DNA from: Eikenella sp963515595
GTDB taxonomy: Bacteria; Pseudomonadota; Gammaproteobacteria; Burkholderiales; Neisseriaceae
Direction of reading: 5' to 3'
NCBI GenBank assembly: GCA_963515595.1
Contig: CAUPYH010000053.1
Coordinates: 1-11,493, forward strand
DNA length: 11,493 nucleotides
Shown: positions 1-6,884 of the stretch, one piece after another
Layout: each line of letters opens with the position of its first letter
How positions within the stretch are numbered: position 1 is the first letter of the stretch
Notes under the pieces: generated by a model
Told to the model about the DNA's origin: nothing
The model's input: the letters and a program-made list of their open reading frames with translations, nothing else
Databases searched by the model: none
Translations under genes and position numbers: made by a program

Positions 1-769
1 CCGTTTCGGCTTCAGCTTCAACGAGCTGGTGTTTTGGCGCATGCTGTTCGGCCTTTTTGCCATCGGCCTGCCCGAATGGTGGCGCGGGCACGCCTTTCGT
101 ACGCCCTATCTGAAATCGCACCTCAACCGCAGCATCACCGGCTCGGTGGCGCTCCTGTTCTCGTTCTTCGCGCTCACCCGCCTGCCGCTGGCCACCGCCA
201 TCACGCTCAATTACACCTCTTCGCTGTTTTTGGCCTTGCTCTCTTTCATCTTCCTTAAGGAAAGAATTGCCCCGCTGATGCTGGCCGCGCTCTTGATGGG
301 TTTTGGCGGCATCATTATCCTGCTCCAGCCCACCATTGCCGCCGAGCAGCAGCTTGCTGGCCTCATCGGCCTGATTTCCGGCGTGTGTTCCGGCTGGGCG
401 TATTTGCAGGTGCGCGAACTTTCGCAGTTGGGCGAGCCCAGCTGGCGTGTGGTGTTTTACTTCTGCTGCGTGGCCACCGCCATGTCGGGCACATTGGCCT
501 GCATCAACGGCTGGCAGCCGCCCACCGTCCAATCGCTGCCCTATCTGCTCGGCCTAGGCGCCGCCGGTACGCTCGGCCAGCTGGCGATGACCCGCGCCTA
601 CCAAGTGGGGCGCAAGCTCACCGTGGCTTCGCTGGCCTACCTCACCGTGGTGTTTTCCACCCTGTTGGGCATTTTCTGGCTGGGCGACAGCACCAGCTGG
701 CACGAAATCATCGGTATGCTGGTGATTGTGTGTGCCGGTGTATTGGGCAGCTTTGCCAAGGGCAAATAG
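1..769 (+). CDS. DMT-superfamily (EamA) transporter, 5' end missing
   Basis: This is an inner-membrane drug/metabolite transporter of the EamA type; the substrate cannot be told from sequence. The frame stays open to the left edge (codons from base 2 read RFGFSFNEL and then continue), so the first GTG at 29 is not the true start and the N-terminus lies outside the window. About 255 residues are visible, against roughly 290 for the family, so perhaps 30-40 are missing. Visible features are a run of hydrophobic helices, the FNELVFWRMLFG segment typical of the first EamA repeat, the FLKERIAPLMLAALLMGFGGIIIL segment that closes that repeat, and a second repeat from about residue 110 ending in a short basic tail. 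The stop is TAG at 767. yicC follows 65 bp later with its own ribosome binding site and one DUS between. The family call is firm; the function is inferred only at family level. Confidence 0.85.
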   Translation, partial: RFGFSFNELVFWRMLFGLFAIGLPEWWRGHAFRTPYLKSHLNRSITGSVALLFSFFALTRLPLATAITLNYTSSLFLALLSFIFLKERIAPLMLAALLMGFGGIIILLQPTIAAEQQLAGLIGLISGVCSGWAYLQVRELSQLGEPSWRVVFYFCCVATAMSGTLACINGWQPPTVQSLPYLLGLGAAGTLGQLAMTRAYQVGRKLTVASLAYLTVVFSTLLGIFWLGDSTSWHEIIGMLVIVCAGVLGSFAKGK

Positions 770-779
770 GGGGGGTTAA

Positions 780-791
780 AGGCTACCTGAA
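780..791 (+). repeat. DNA uptake sequence (AG-eikDUS), single copy
   Basis: A perfect AGGCTACCTGAA lies between the transporter stop and yicC. It has no inverted partner nearby, so it cannot form a terminator hairpin. Confidence 0.9.
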
Positions 792-834
792 AGCAAGGCG
801 AACAATTTATCCACTGTATTGAAAGGAGAAAATT

Positions 835-1713
835 ATGATCAAAAGCATGACCGGTTTTGCCAACGGCAGCGCCGAACATGGCAGCAAACGTCTGTATATC
901 GAACTGCGCGCGGTCAACCACCGCTATCTCGACATCCAATTCAAAATGCCGGAAGACTTGCGCCACCTCGAAGGGGCATTGCGCGAAGCCGTATCCGCCC
1001 ACGCCGCACGCGGCAAAATCGAATGCCGCATCCAGCTGCGGCACGGCGAGCAGGTCGGTGGCGAGCAAGAATTGCGGCTGAACAAAAAATTGGTTGCCCG
1101 GCTGGCTAAAATCAACAAGAAAATCTGTGAGAGACATCCCGATATTCAACGTTTGGGTGTAGCCGACATCCTCGCTTTCCCCGGCGTGCTGGCTGCTCCG
1201 GTGGAAGAAACCGGCGATTTAGACGAAGCCGTGCTGCAGCTCATCAACGAAGTGCTGCTTGCCTTCAACCAAGCCCGCAGCCGCGAGGGCGAGCAGTTGC
1301 AGCAACACCTGCTGCAGCGTTTGCAACAAATGGAGCAAATTCTGGACGCTTTGGCCGCCGCTTTCCCGCAGCTGCTGCAACAGCATATGGACAAAGTGCG
1401 CCAGCGGCTGCGCGAAGCCGTGGGCGACATGGAAAACGACCGCCTGCAGCAAGAGTTTGCCTTGTTTATGCAGAAGGCAGACGTGGACGAAGAATTCAGC
1501 CGCCTGCGCACCCACATCGCCGAAGTGCGCCGCATCGTGAGCAGCCGGCCCAAAGGCAGCATCGGCAAGCGCCTGGATTTCCTGATGCAGGAACTCAACC
1601 GCGAAGCCAATACGCTGGGCAGCAAGTCCATTGCCGCCGAATGCACCCAGGCCTCGGTGGAGCTGAAAGTGCTCATCGAGCAGATGCGCGAGCAAGTGCA
1701 GAATATCGAGTGA
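835..1713 (+). CDS. yicC: YicC/YloC-family endoribonuclease
   Basis: This 292-aa protein, near the usual family length of about 290, belongs to the YicC/YloC family. Members are reported to be endoribonucleases; E. coli YicC has been linked to small-RNA turnover. The N-terminus MIKSMTGFAN and the following ELRAVNHRYLDIQFKMPEDLR are the family hallmark (YicC_N domain, about residues 1-155). The C-terminal DUF1732 region, about 205-290, contains the conserved stretch LRTHIAEVRRIV...GKRLDFLMQELNREANTLGSKS. The middle, about 140-200, is rich in Gln and Leu and probably forms a long coiled helix. The start is well supported: AGGAG at 824-828 sits six bases before the ATG. The gene is preceded by an unpaired DUS and followed 16 bp after its stop by a DUS-hairpin terminator. 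It is not next to gmk or rpoZ here, as it often is in other bacteria. Cytoplasmic. Confidence 0.93.
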   Translation: MIKSMTGFANGSAEHGSKRLYIELRAVNHRYLDIQFKMPEDLRHLEGALREAVSAHAARGKIECRIQLRHGEQVGGEQELRLNKKLVARLAKINKKICERHPDIQRLGVADILAFPGVLAAPVEETGDLDEAVLQLINEVLLAFNQARSREGEQLQQHLLQRLQQMEQILDALAAAFPQLLQQHMDKVRQRLREAVGDMENDRLQQEFALFMQKADVDEEFSRLRTHIAEVRRIVSSRPKGSIGKRLDFLMQELNREANTLGSKSIAAECTQASVELKVLIEQMREQVQNIE

Positions 1714-1729
1714 TGTCCTGAAGAATGGG

Positions 1730-1762
1730 AAAAGGCTACCTGAAAGTTTCAGGTAGCCTTTT
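1730..1762. terminator. DUS inverted-pair hairpin, bidirectional terminator
   Basis: Two perfect DUS copies (1733-1744 forward, 1748-1759 reverse) form a perfect 16-bp inverted repeat, 1730-1745 with 1747-1762, around a single base. The stem ends in A4/T4, so each strand reads hairpin then U4. It lies between the convergent yicC (+) and the YcxB-like gene (-), so it should serve both. Confidence 0.85.
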
Positions 1763-1793
1763 GCTTGGCTGAGGATGCCGATATGGCAATATT

Positions 1794-2387
1794 TCAGTTT
1801 TCTACAGAGAGACCGGTGTGCTTTTGCAGCAATTCGGTAAATCGGCGGTATTCTTCATTGTTGGCGAAGGCACTGTGGGGGACGGCATATAAATAGATGG
1901 GGCCGATACGGATAACGAGGTGGCGGTGCAGGTTGGAGAGGCGGGTGATGGCGGGGTAGCGGATAAGGGTTTGGGTTTGGCCGTTTTCCGAAATGTGCAG
2001 CAGGCCGTCGGATTGGAGGGTGATGGTGTTGCGCCCTTCGATTAAAACGTTCATGGCTTCAAACAATTTGGAATAAATGCGGTCGATGCATTTGGGGCGC
2101 ACAATCAGGGAATAGGTAGAAACGAGGAAGGCGTAGGCAATCATGGGCAGGCAGGCGGCGGCAAGGCTGGCGAACATGGGGTCGTCGGTAAGGCCGTAGG
2201 CTTCAAGCGATTGTTTCAGGCTGTAGCAGAACCAAGCCGTAACCGGAAAAAATGGCAGCAGGAGGATGAGGTCGCCCAATCCTACCAGGTTAGGCAGTTT
2301 GCTGGTTTTGACGATTTCTTTGGTAATCAGGGCGCAAACGGCTTTGTAGGAAGGGTCGTGTTGGTTGAAGAGGTAGTTGACTTGCAT
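1794..2387 (-). CDS. YcxB-like two-helix membrane protein
   Basis: This 197-aa inner-membrane protein has no known function. A short cytosolic N-terminus is followed by two strongly hydrophobic segments (about residues 36-57 and 72-96) and then a soluble C-terminal domain (about 115-190). The C-terminal pattern NTITLQSDGLLHISENGQTQTLIRYPAITRL...YLYAVPHSAFANNEEYRRFTELLQ resembles YcxB-like domains: a small beta-rich module in which a 'site' segment is followed by a Pro-Arg/His-x-x-Phe type motif and a final helix. The start is supported by GGAG at 2393-2396 on the complement, five bases upstream of the ATG. It is last in the minus-strand block and shares a terminator with yicC. The membrane topology is plain from the sequence; the YcxB assignment rests on remembered pattern and is less sure. 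Confidence 0.72.
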   Translation of the reverse strand: MQVNYLFNQHDPSYKAVCALITKEIVKTSKLPNLVGLGDLILLLPFFPVTAWFCYSLKQSLEAYGLTDDPMFASLAAACLPMIAYAFLVSTYSLIVRPKCIDRIYSKLFEAMNVLIEGRNTITLQSDGLLHISENGQTQTLIRYPAITRLSNLHRHLVIRIGPIYLYAVPHSAFANNEEYRRFTELLQKHTGLSVEN

Positions 2388-2431
2388 GGTGGCTCCGGGT
2401 ATTGGATTGGCGGGATATGAGGCTTCTGGTT

Positions 2432-2443
2432 TTCAGGTAGCCT
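2432..2443 (-). repeat. DNA uptake sequence (AG-eikDUS), single copy
   Basis: A perfect DUS on the minus strand lies in the 96-bp gap between the 222-aa gene and the YcxB-like gene. No inverted partner is nearby. Confidence 0.9.
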
Positions 2444-2483
2444 TTGGGGGTGTGGAAAGTAACAGTGTTGTTTACACTTTCGG

Positions 2484-3152
2484 TTAGTGGCTGCAACCGC
2501 AGTTGTGGCCGTGTTCGTGCCCGTGGTGTTCGTGTTCGGGCGCGGGCTGGCTCTCGCTGCCGTGTTCGTTTTGGAAGAATTGGTGCGCTTGGCGGGCGGC
2601 TTGGCTGCCGAGGTCTTCGACCATGAGGGAGACGTATTCGGGGAAGAGGTAGCGGCCGCCGAGTTTGGCGCGAGCGGCGTCGGTTTCGGGGTCGAGGCTG
2701 GGGATGGGGGTGGAGAGGTCGACTTGGCCGTCCCATTCGATGGTGAAGCGTTTGTCGGCAAAGCGGATGGGGGTGAGCTCGGCTTCTTTGTGGCGGTGCA
2801 TCAGGCACAGGGCTTGACGGCTGAATACGTCGTAGAGCCAGGCGTCGCCTTGATCGGTGTTGAACAGGAGGTAGGCGCTGGGGGTAGCGGTTTCAAAGCC
2901 GGTGGCGGTTACGTAATCTTGGCCGGCACGGGTGTGCTCGACTACGGTGTGGCATTCTTCGGTGAGCGGGGTGCGGCCGAAGCGTTCGCCGGCCTGGTGG
3001 CAGATTTCGGCGTGGCGCCAGCTTTGGTATTTGGCTTCTTGGGCGGCGCGGTTGAGCAGCTCGGCAATTTTGCCGCCTTGTTTGTTTTGGCATTTTTTGG
3101 CCTGCTGGCGGAGGTGTTCGAGGGTGTCGGCGGTGGTGTGGATGTATTTCAT
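2484..3152 (-). CDS. Hypothetical protein with His/Cys-rich C-terminal tail
   Basis: I do not recognise this 222-aa protein. It is predicted soluble: no signal peptide or membrane segment is visible. The first 60 residues are helical and charged. A middle part (about 75-175) contains TATPSAYLLFNTDQGDAWLYDVFSRQALCL and FTIEWDGQVDLSTPIPSLDP, which reads like a mixed alpha/beta domain. The last 17 residues, EHEHHGHEHGHNCGCSH, hold seven His and two Cys and look like a metal-binding or metal-storage tail of the kind seen on SlyD, Ni/Zn chaperones and some transporters. The metal role is inference. The ATG at 3150-3152 has only a weak upstream AGAGA. A DUS hairpin separates it from the exported-protein gene upstream on the same strand. 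Codon use is GC-rich and native-looking. Confidence 0.75.
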   Translation of the reverse strand: MKYIHTTADTLEHLRQQAKKCQNKQGGKIAELLNRAAQEAKYQSWRHAEICHQAGERFGRTPLTEECHTVVEHTRAGQDYVTATGFETATPSAYLLFNTDQGDAWLYDVFSRQALCLMHRHKEAELTPIRFADKRFTIEWDGQVDLSTPIPSLDPETDAARAKLGGRYLFPEYVSLMVEDLGSQAARQAHQFFQNEHGSESQPAPEHEHHGHEHGHNCGCSH

Positions 3153-3178
3153 GCGGGGGTCTCTTTGAATGGGATGTG

Positions 3179-3207
3179 AGGCTACCTGAAAATGTTTCAG
3201 GTAGCCT
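3179..3207. repeat. DUS inverted pair (hairpin without U-tract)
   Basis: Perfect DUS copies at 3179-3190 (+) and 3196-3207 (-) form a 13-bp stem (3179-3191 with 3195-3207) around ATG. Neither side carries a good T-run: the minus strand continues CACATCC. It is therefore at most a weak terminator for the 172-aa gene, or an RNA-processing hairpin between two co-directional genes. Confidence 0.8.
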
Positions 3208-3214
3208 TTCGGGT

Positions 3215-3733
3215 TTATTGGGCTGAGCCGGAGGCTTCGTTGGCCGGGGTTGCGGAGGCGTCGGCGGGGTTTTTCAGCCAGGCGGCGGTGTCTTTGGCGA
3301 GGGTGTCGGTTACGCGTTCGAGCACGGAGCAGGAGCTTTTAAACATGCCGCCTATGCCGCCGAGGGAGCGGCGGGAAAGCTCGGTGGTGGCGGTTTGTTG
3401 GCCGTTTTCGTAGCGGGTGAGGCGGATGTGCATGGATTTGTAGTGGCCGGTGAAGGCGCTGCCGTAGCTGCGGGCGTCGGTAATCTGCACGTCGAGGCGG
3501 TTGGGCTGCCCGGCGAGGCTGTCGGCGCCGGTGGCTTGCAGTTCGATGCCGCCGGCTTTGGCTTGCTCGATGATTTTGCGGCTGAGGTTTGAGCCTAAAT
3601 CGGTGCATTCTTGGCGGATGCGGTCGGCCACTTTGGCTTCGGGGGCGTAGGGGATGGTGTCGGCGATAAAGCTTTGGGCGTAGGTTTGGCCGGCGATGAG
3701 GAGGGCGGCGATGGCGGTGAGGCGGCGGAACAT
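3215..3733 (-). CDS. Hypothetical exported (periplasmic) protein
   Basis: I do not recognise the family of this 172-aa protein. The N-terminus MFRRLTAIAALLIAGQTYAQS is a standard Sec signal peptide: two Arg, a hydrophobic core, and likely signal peptidase I cleavage after TYA at about residue 19. There is no lipobox Cys. The mature part has exactly two cysteines (Cys43 and Cys135), which could form one disulfide in the periplasm. The stretch NRLDVQITDARSYGSAFTGHYKSMHIRLTRYENG looks like amphipathic beta strands. It is followed by the Gly-rich SLGGIGGMFKSSC and a low-complexity Ala/Ser/Pro tail. AAGGA (from about 3740) six bases before the ATG supports the start. The gene lies downstream of gyrB on the same strand, and a Correia element sits between them, so its transcription may depend on that element's outward promoter activity. 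Function unknown. Confidence 0.8.
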   Translation of the reverse strand: MFRRLTAIAALLIAGQTYAQSFIADTIPYAPEAKVADRIRQECTDLGSNLSRKIIEQAKAGGIELQATGADSLAGQPNRLDVQITDARSYGSAFTGHYKSMHIRLTRYENGQQTATTELSRRSLGGIGGMFKSSCSVLERVTDTLAKDTAAWLKNPADASATPANEASGSAQ

Positions 3734-3779
3734 GGGGTGTCCTTTCTGTGGTGGTTGAAGGGTGGGGTAAGGGGGTAAA

Positions 3780-3921
3780 TTTTCAGGTAGCCTTTCCTAT
3801 AGTGAATTAAATTTAAACCAGTACAGTGTTGCCTCGCCTTGCCGTACTATTTGTACTGTCTGCGGCTCGCCGCCTTGTCCTGATTTAAATTTAATTCACT
3901 ATAGGAAAGGCTACCTGAAAA
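3780..3921. repeat. Outer DUS-DUS inverted repeat split by the CREE
   Basis: The bases flanking the CREE are themselves an inverted repeat. The left flank 3780-3797 contains a reverse DUS (3782-3793) then TTCC; the right flank 3904-3921 contains GGAA then a forward DUS (3908-3919). The flanks are perfectly complementary over 18 bases, so together with the element ends the arms match over 41 bases with one mismatch. Removing the CREE and one TA copy would leave a perfect palindrome centred on TTCCTAGGAA. Confidence 0.9.
3798..3903. mobile_element. Correia repeat enclosed element (CREE), short 106-bp form
   Basis: This non-autonomous miniature element begins TATAGTGAATTAAATTTAAA and ends with the inverted copy. 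The terminal inverted repeats (3798-3820 and 3881-3903) match over 23 bases except one (C at 3818). The interior, with GCCTCGCCTTGCCGTAC at 3831-3847 and TTTGTACTGTCTGCGGC near 3850-3867, matches the Neisseria Correia core as I remember it. The length fits the known short class of about 104-108 bp. TA at both outer ends is consistent with duplication of a TA target. CREEs in Neisseria can carry outward promoters and can be cut by RNase III when transcribed. This copy lies between gyrB and the exported-protein gene, both on the minus strand, so it could affect the end of the gyrB transcript and expression of the downstream gene; that effect is inference. Confidence 0.9.
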
Positions 3922-3933
3922 ATCTGTGCTGCT

Positions 3934-6333
3934 TTACGCATCAATGTTTTGCGCAATCAGGGCGTTGGTTTCGATGAACTCGCGGCGGGGTTCGACTTCG
4001 TCGCCCATGAGGGTAACGAATACTTTGTCGGCGGCGATGGCGTCTTCGATGCGTACTTTTAAGAGGCGGCGCACTTCCGGGTCCATAGTGGTTTCCCACA
4101 GCTGTTCGGCGTTCATTTCGCCCAGCCCTTTGTAGCGCTGGATGGCCATGCCTTTTTGCGCACCGGCGAGCAGGATGTCGATGGCCTGCTCGAAGCTGTT
4201 GACGGGTTGCGGCTCGGCTTCGCCTTTGTGGAGTAGGGCGCCGGGCTCAACCAGGCCTTGGAGCTGTTCGGCGGTGCGGCTGATGGTTTGGTAGGCTTTG
4301 CTGTCGATGAATTTTTGGTCGAGATAGGAAACCATCACGTTGCCGTGCAGCTGGCGGGTGATTTTGATGAAATGGCCGCCTTCGTGGCCGTCGAGGCGTT
4401 CCAGTGCCACTTCTTCTTTGGCCAACAGGGAGGAGAGGGCGGCAATGGCGGCATCGGTGCTTTCGGCGCTTTCGAGCGAAATGGGGGCGGTGTCGAGCAG
4501 GGCGCGCAGCACGAGGCCGTCGATGATGCGGCTTTCCTGTTCGATGGTGCTGCGGGCGCGGAGGAACTGCTTGGCGGCGCGTTCCAACTCGGCGCCTTCC
4601 AGCGTGCGGCCGCCGGAAGCGATTTTGGCTTTGTCCACGGCGAGGCCGAGCAGGAATTCGTCTTTTTCCGTGTCGTCTTTCAGGTAGCGTTCCTGCTTGC
4701 CGTATTTGGCTTTATAAAGCGGGGGTTGGGCGATGTAGATGTAGCCGCGTTCCACCAGTTCGGGCATTTGGCGGTAGAAGAAGGTGAGCAGCAATGTGCG
4801 GATATGGGCGCCGTCCACGTCGGCATCGGTCATGATGATGATGCGGTGGTAGCGCAGTTTTTCCAGATTGAATTCTTCTTTGCCGATGGAGGTGCCCAGC
4901 GCGGTAATCAGGGTGGCCACTTCTTGGCTGGCGAGCATTTTCTCGAAGCGGGCTTTTTCCACGTTGAGGATTTTGCCCTTCAGCGGCAGGATGGCTTGGA
5001 ATTTGCGGTCGCGGCCTTGTTTGGCGGAGCCGCCGGCGGAATCGCCCTCCACCAGGTAAAGCTCGGATAGGGCCGGGTCTTTTTCTTGGCAGTCGGCCAG
5101 TTTGCCGGGCAGGCCGAGACCGTCCATCACGCCTTTGCGGCGGGTGATTTCGCGCGCTTTGCGGGCGGCTTCGCGGGCGCGGGCGGCATCTACGATTTTG
5201 CTGCAAATGATTTTGGCGTCTTGCGGATTTTCTTCCAAGAATTCGTGCAGCGCCTGGCTGAGCACTTCGTTCACCACGGGGGTGATTTCGCTGGAAACCA
5301 GTTTGTCTTTGGTTTGGGAGGAGAATTTCGGGTCGGGCAGTTTCACGGAAAGCACGCACACCAAGCCTTCGCGCATATCGTCGCCGCTGGTATCCACCTT
5401 GGCTTTTTTGGCGATTTCATTGGCTTCGATGTATTGGTTGATGGTGCGCGTCATCGCGGCGCGCAGGGCGGTGAGGTGGGTGCCGCCGTCGCGCTGCGGG
5501 ATGTTGTTGGTGAAGCATTGCACGGATTCTTGGTAGCTGTCGTTCCACTGCATGGCGCATTCCACGGTCATGCCGTCTCTTTCGCCGAGGGTGTAGAAGA
5601 TTTTGTCGTGCAAGGGTTTTTTGCCGCCGGTGGTGTAGCGGACAAAGCCGGCCACGCCGCCGGATTCGGCGAAGTTTTCGTGTTTGCCGTCGCGTTTGTC
5701 GAACAGTTCGATTTTTACGCCGTTGTTCAGAAAGGACAATTCACGGATACGCTTGGCCAGGGTTTCAAATTTGTATTGCACCTCGCCGAAGGTTTCTTCG
5801 CTGGCCATGAATTGCACGCGCGTGCCGTGTTTGTCGGCCGGGCAATCGGCCACGGCTTTGAGCGGGGCAACGGTTTCGCCACGGCGGAATTCGACAAAAT
5901 GCTCTTTGCCTTCGCGCCAAATGGTGAGTTTCAGCCAGTCGGAAAGCGCATTCACCACGCTCACGCCCACGCCGTGCAGACCGCCGGAGACTTTGTAGCT
6001 GTTGTTGTCGAACTTGCCGCCCGCGTGCAGGATGGTCATGATCACTTCGGCGGCGGAGCGGCCTTCTTTCGGGTGGATACCGGTGGGAATGCCGCGCCCG
6101 TTGTCTTCGATAGTGATGGATTCATCGGCGTTGATGGACACGGTGATACTGTCGCAATGGCCGGCCAGCGCTTCGTCGATTGCGTTGTCGAGCACTTCGA
6201 ACACCATGTGGTGCAGGCCGGAGCCGTCTTGGGTGTCGCCGATGTACATGCCGGGGCGTTTGCGCACGGCTTCCAATCCTTCGAGGACTTGGATGCTCTC
6301 TGCGCCGTATTCTTGCTGGGTTTGTTCTGTCAT
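3934..6333 (-). CDS. gyrB: DNA gyrase subunit B
   Basis: This is the ATPase subunit of DNA gyrase, which with GyrA introduces negative supercoils; 799 aa, close to the roughly 796 of Neisseria GyrB. The GHKL ATPase domain shows EAVRKRPGMYIG at 21-32, the Mg-binding Asn50 in LDNAIDEA, DNGRGIP at 77-83 and GGLHGVGVSVVNALS at 117-131. The transducer domain follows. The TOPRIM domain has EGDSAGG at 429-435 and the acidic triad Asp503/505/507 in TDADVDGAH. The long C-terminal insert typical of Gram-negative GyrB precedes the final QRYKGLGEMN...DPEVRRLLKVRIEDA tail. The start MTEQTQQEYGAESIQVLEGL matches the family although no clear Shine-Dalgarno is present upstream. All motifs are intact and no frameshift is seen. 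The gene follows the 117-aa orphan gene by 81 bp on the same strand. A near-DUS (one mismatch) is embedded in frame at 4679-4690. Confidence 0.98.
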   Translation of the reverse strand: MTEQTQQEYGAESIQVLEGLEAVRKRPGMYIGDTQDGSGLHHMVFEVLDNAIDEALAGHCDSITVSINADESITIEDNGRGIPTGIHPKEGRSAAEVIMTILHAGGKFDNNSYKVSGGLHGVGVSVVNALSDWLKLTIWREGKEHFVEFRRGETVAPLKAVADCPADKHGTRVQFMASEETFGEVQYKFETLAKRIRELSFLNNGVKIELFDKRDGKHENFAESGGVAGFVRYTTGGKKPLHDKIFYTLGERDGMTVECAMQWNDSYQESVQCFTNNIPQRDGGTHLTALRAAMTRTINQYIEANEIAKKAKVDTSGDDMREGLVCVLSVKLPDPKFSSQTKDKLVSSEITPVVNEVLSQALHEFLEENPQDAKIICSKIVDAARAREAARKAREITRRKGVMDGLGLPGKLADCQEKDPALSELYLVEGDSAGGSAKQGRDRKFQAILPLKGKILNVEKARFEKMLASQEVATLITALGTSIGKEEFNLEKLRYHRIIIMTDADVDGAHIRTLLLTFFYRQMPELVERGYIYIAQPPLYKAKYGKQERYLKDDTEKDEFLLGLAVDKAKIASGGRTLEGAELERAAKQFLRARSTIEQESRIIDGLVLRALLDTAPISLESAESTDAAIAALSSLLAKEEVALERLDGHEGGHFIKITRQLHGNVMVSYLDQKFIDSKAYQTISRTAEQLQGLVEPGALLHKGEAEPQPVNSFEQAIDILLAGAQKGMAIQRYKGLGEMNAEQLWETTMDPEVRRLLKVRIEDAIAADKVFVTLMGDEVEPRREFIETNALIAQNIDA
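4679..4690 (-). repeat. Near-DUS (11/12) inside gyrB
   Basis: Read on the minus strand this is ACGCTACCTGAA, one mismatch from the DUS, encoding part of ERYLKDD. Neisseria GyrB has the same RYLK peptide in this region as I recall it, so this may be a coding coincidence rather than a working uptake site. Confidence 0.5.
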
Positions 6334-6363
6334 GGTTGTTTTGCTGTGATGAGAATGAGTTTG

Positions 6364-6375
6364 AGGCTACCTGAA
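6364..6375 (+). repeat. DNA uptake sequence (AG-eikDUS), single copy
   Basis: A perfect DUS lies in the 81-bp gap between the 117-aa gene and gyrB. It is unpaired, so it should not terminate transcription into gyrB. Confidence 0.9.
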
Positions 6376-6414
6376 AAATGGCAGCGCAAATTAGGATGTT
6401 TAACCGGCAGCCGA

Positions 6415-6768
6415 TTAGGCCAGTAGGGAGGCTTGGCCGACGATTTCGCCGGCGGGTGTGCCGTGCACCACCACGGCAGTTTCCAGCCTAGCTATGAGTG
6501 CGGCGAATAATTCATCTGCTTCAATGCGAGGCAGCCAAAGCCGGCGGAAGGCTTCGGCCTCGATGCCGCCGATGATGGTGATCATCAGAAGCTTGGCCTC
6601 TTGGCAGGGCATCAAAAGCTGGCTGAAAACGGCCTGCTGCACTTCGGGCACGAATGCCTCTGCTTCTGCTTCGTTGTTGATATTGCAGGCGATAAATAGG
6701 GCTGGGGTTTCTTGGCCGTTTTCGTTTTCCAGGATTTCATAGCTGATGTCGGCGATTTCGTTTGGCAT
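6415..6768 (-). CDS. Hypothetical 117-aa protein upstream of gyrB
   Basis: I do not recognise this small acidic protein. It has no signal peptide; moderately hydrophobic stretches (TPALFIACNI, KLLMITIIGGIEAEAF, LETAVVVHGTPAGEIVGQASLLA) alternate with helical acidic ones, suggesting a small cytosolic alpha/beta fold rather than a membrane protein. The ATG at 6766-6768 has no clear Shine-Dalgarno, but a good sigma-70-like promoter lies just upstream, giving a leader of only about 15 bases. That short leader may explain the missing ribosome binding site. gyrB follows 81 bp downstream on the same strand with no terminator between, so the two may be co-transcribed. The reading frame is clean and codon use looks native, which supports a real gene even though function is unknown. 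Confidence 0.7.
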   Translation of the reverse strand: MPNEIADISYEILENENGQETPALFIACNINNEAEAEAFVPEVQQAVFSQLLMPCQEAKLLMITIIGGIEAEAFRRLWLPRIEADELFAALIARLETAVVVHGTPAGEIVGQASLLA

Positions 6769-6789
6769 GGGGTGGTGATGACAGGTATT

Positions 6790-6817
6790 GTTATATTGGG
6801 AAATGATGTGAGCTCAA
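6790..6817 (-). promoter_or_regulatory. Sigma-70-like promoter for the 117-aa gene (and perhaps gyrB)
   Basis: On the minus strand, -35 TTGAGC (6812-6817) and -10 TATAAC (6790-6795) are separated by 16 bp, four and five matches to consensus respectively. The expected transcription start, near 6783, is about 15 bases before the ATG at 6768. Called by eye only. Confidence 0.5.
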
Positions 6818-6826
6818 TGCGATTTC

Positions 6827-6838
6827 AGGCTACCTGAA
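6827..6838 (+). repeat. DNA uptake sequence (AG-eikDUS), single copy
   Basis: A perfect DUS lies just upstream of the promoter of the 117-aa gene. It is preceded by TTTC, giving the near-palindrome TTTCAGGCTACCTGAAA. Confidence 0.9.
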
Positions 6839-6884
6839 ACCCAACGCGCGATTATAACACATCTGCCCAGGCCGTTTTTGCCTG

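Noticed and set aside
2487..3179. 230-aa open frame on the + strand opposite the 222-aa gene
   Set aside because: Val/Gly/Phe-rich shadow composition and no ribosome binding site. The minus-strand frame has ordinary composition and fits the run of same-strand genes, though with no family match this choice is less certain than the others.
5086..6426. 446-aa open frame on the + strand opposite gyrB
   Set aside because: It lies fully antisense to a clear gyrB, has the Phe/Ala/Gly/Val/His-rich composition produced by GC-rich codons read backwards, and shows no known motif or ribosome binding site.
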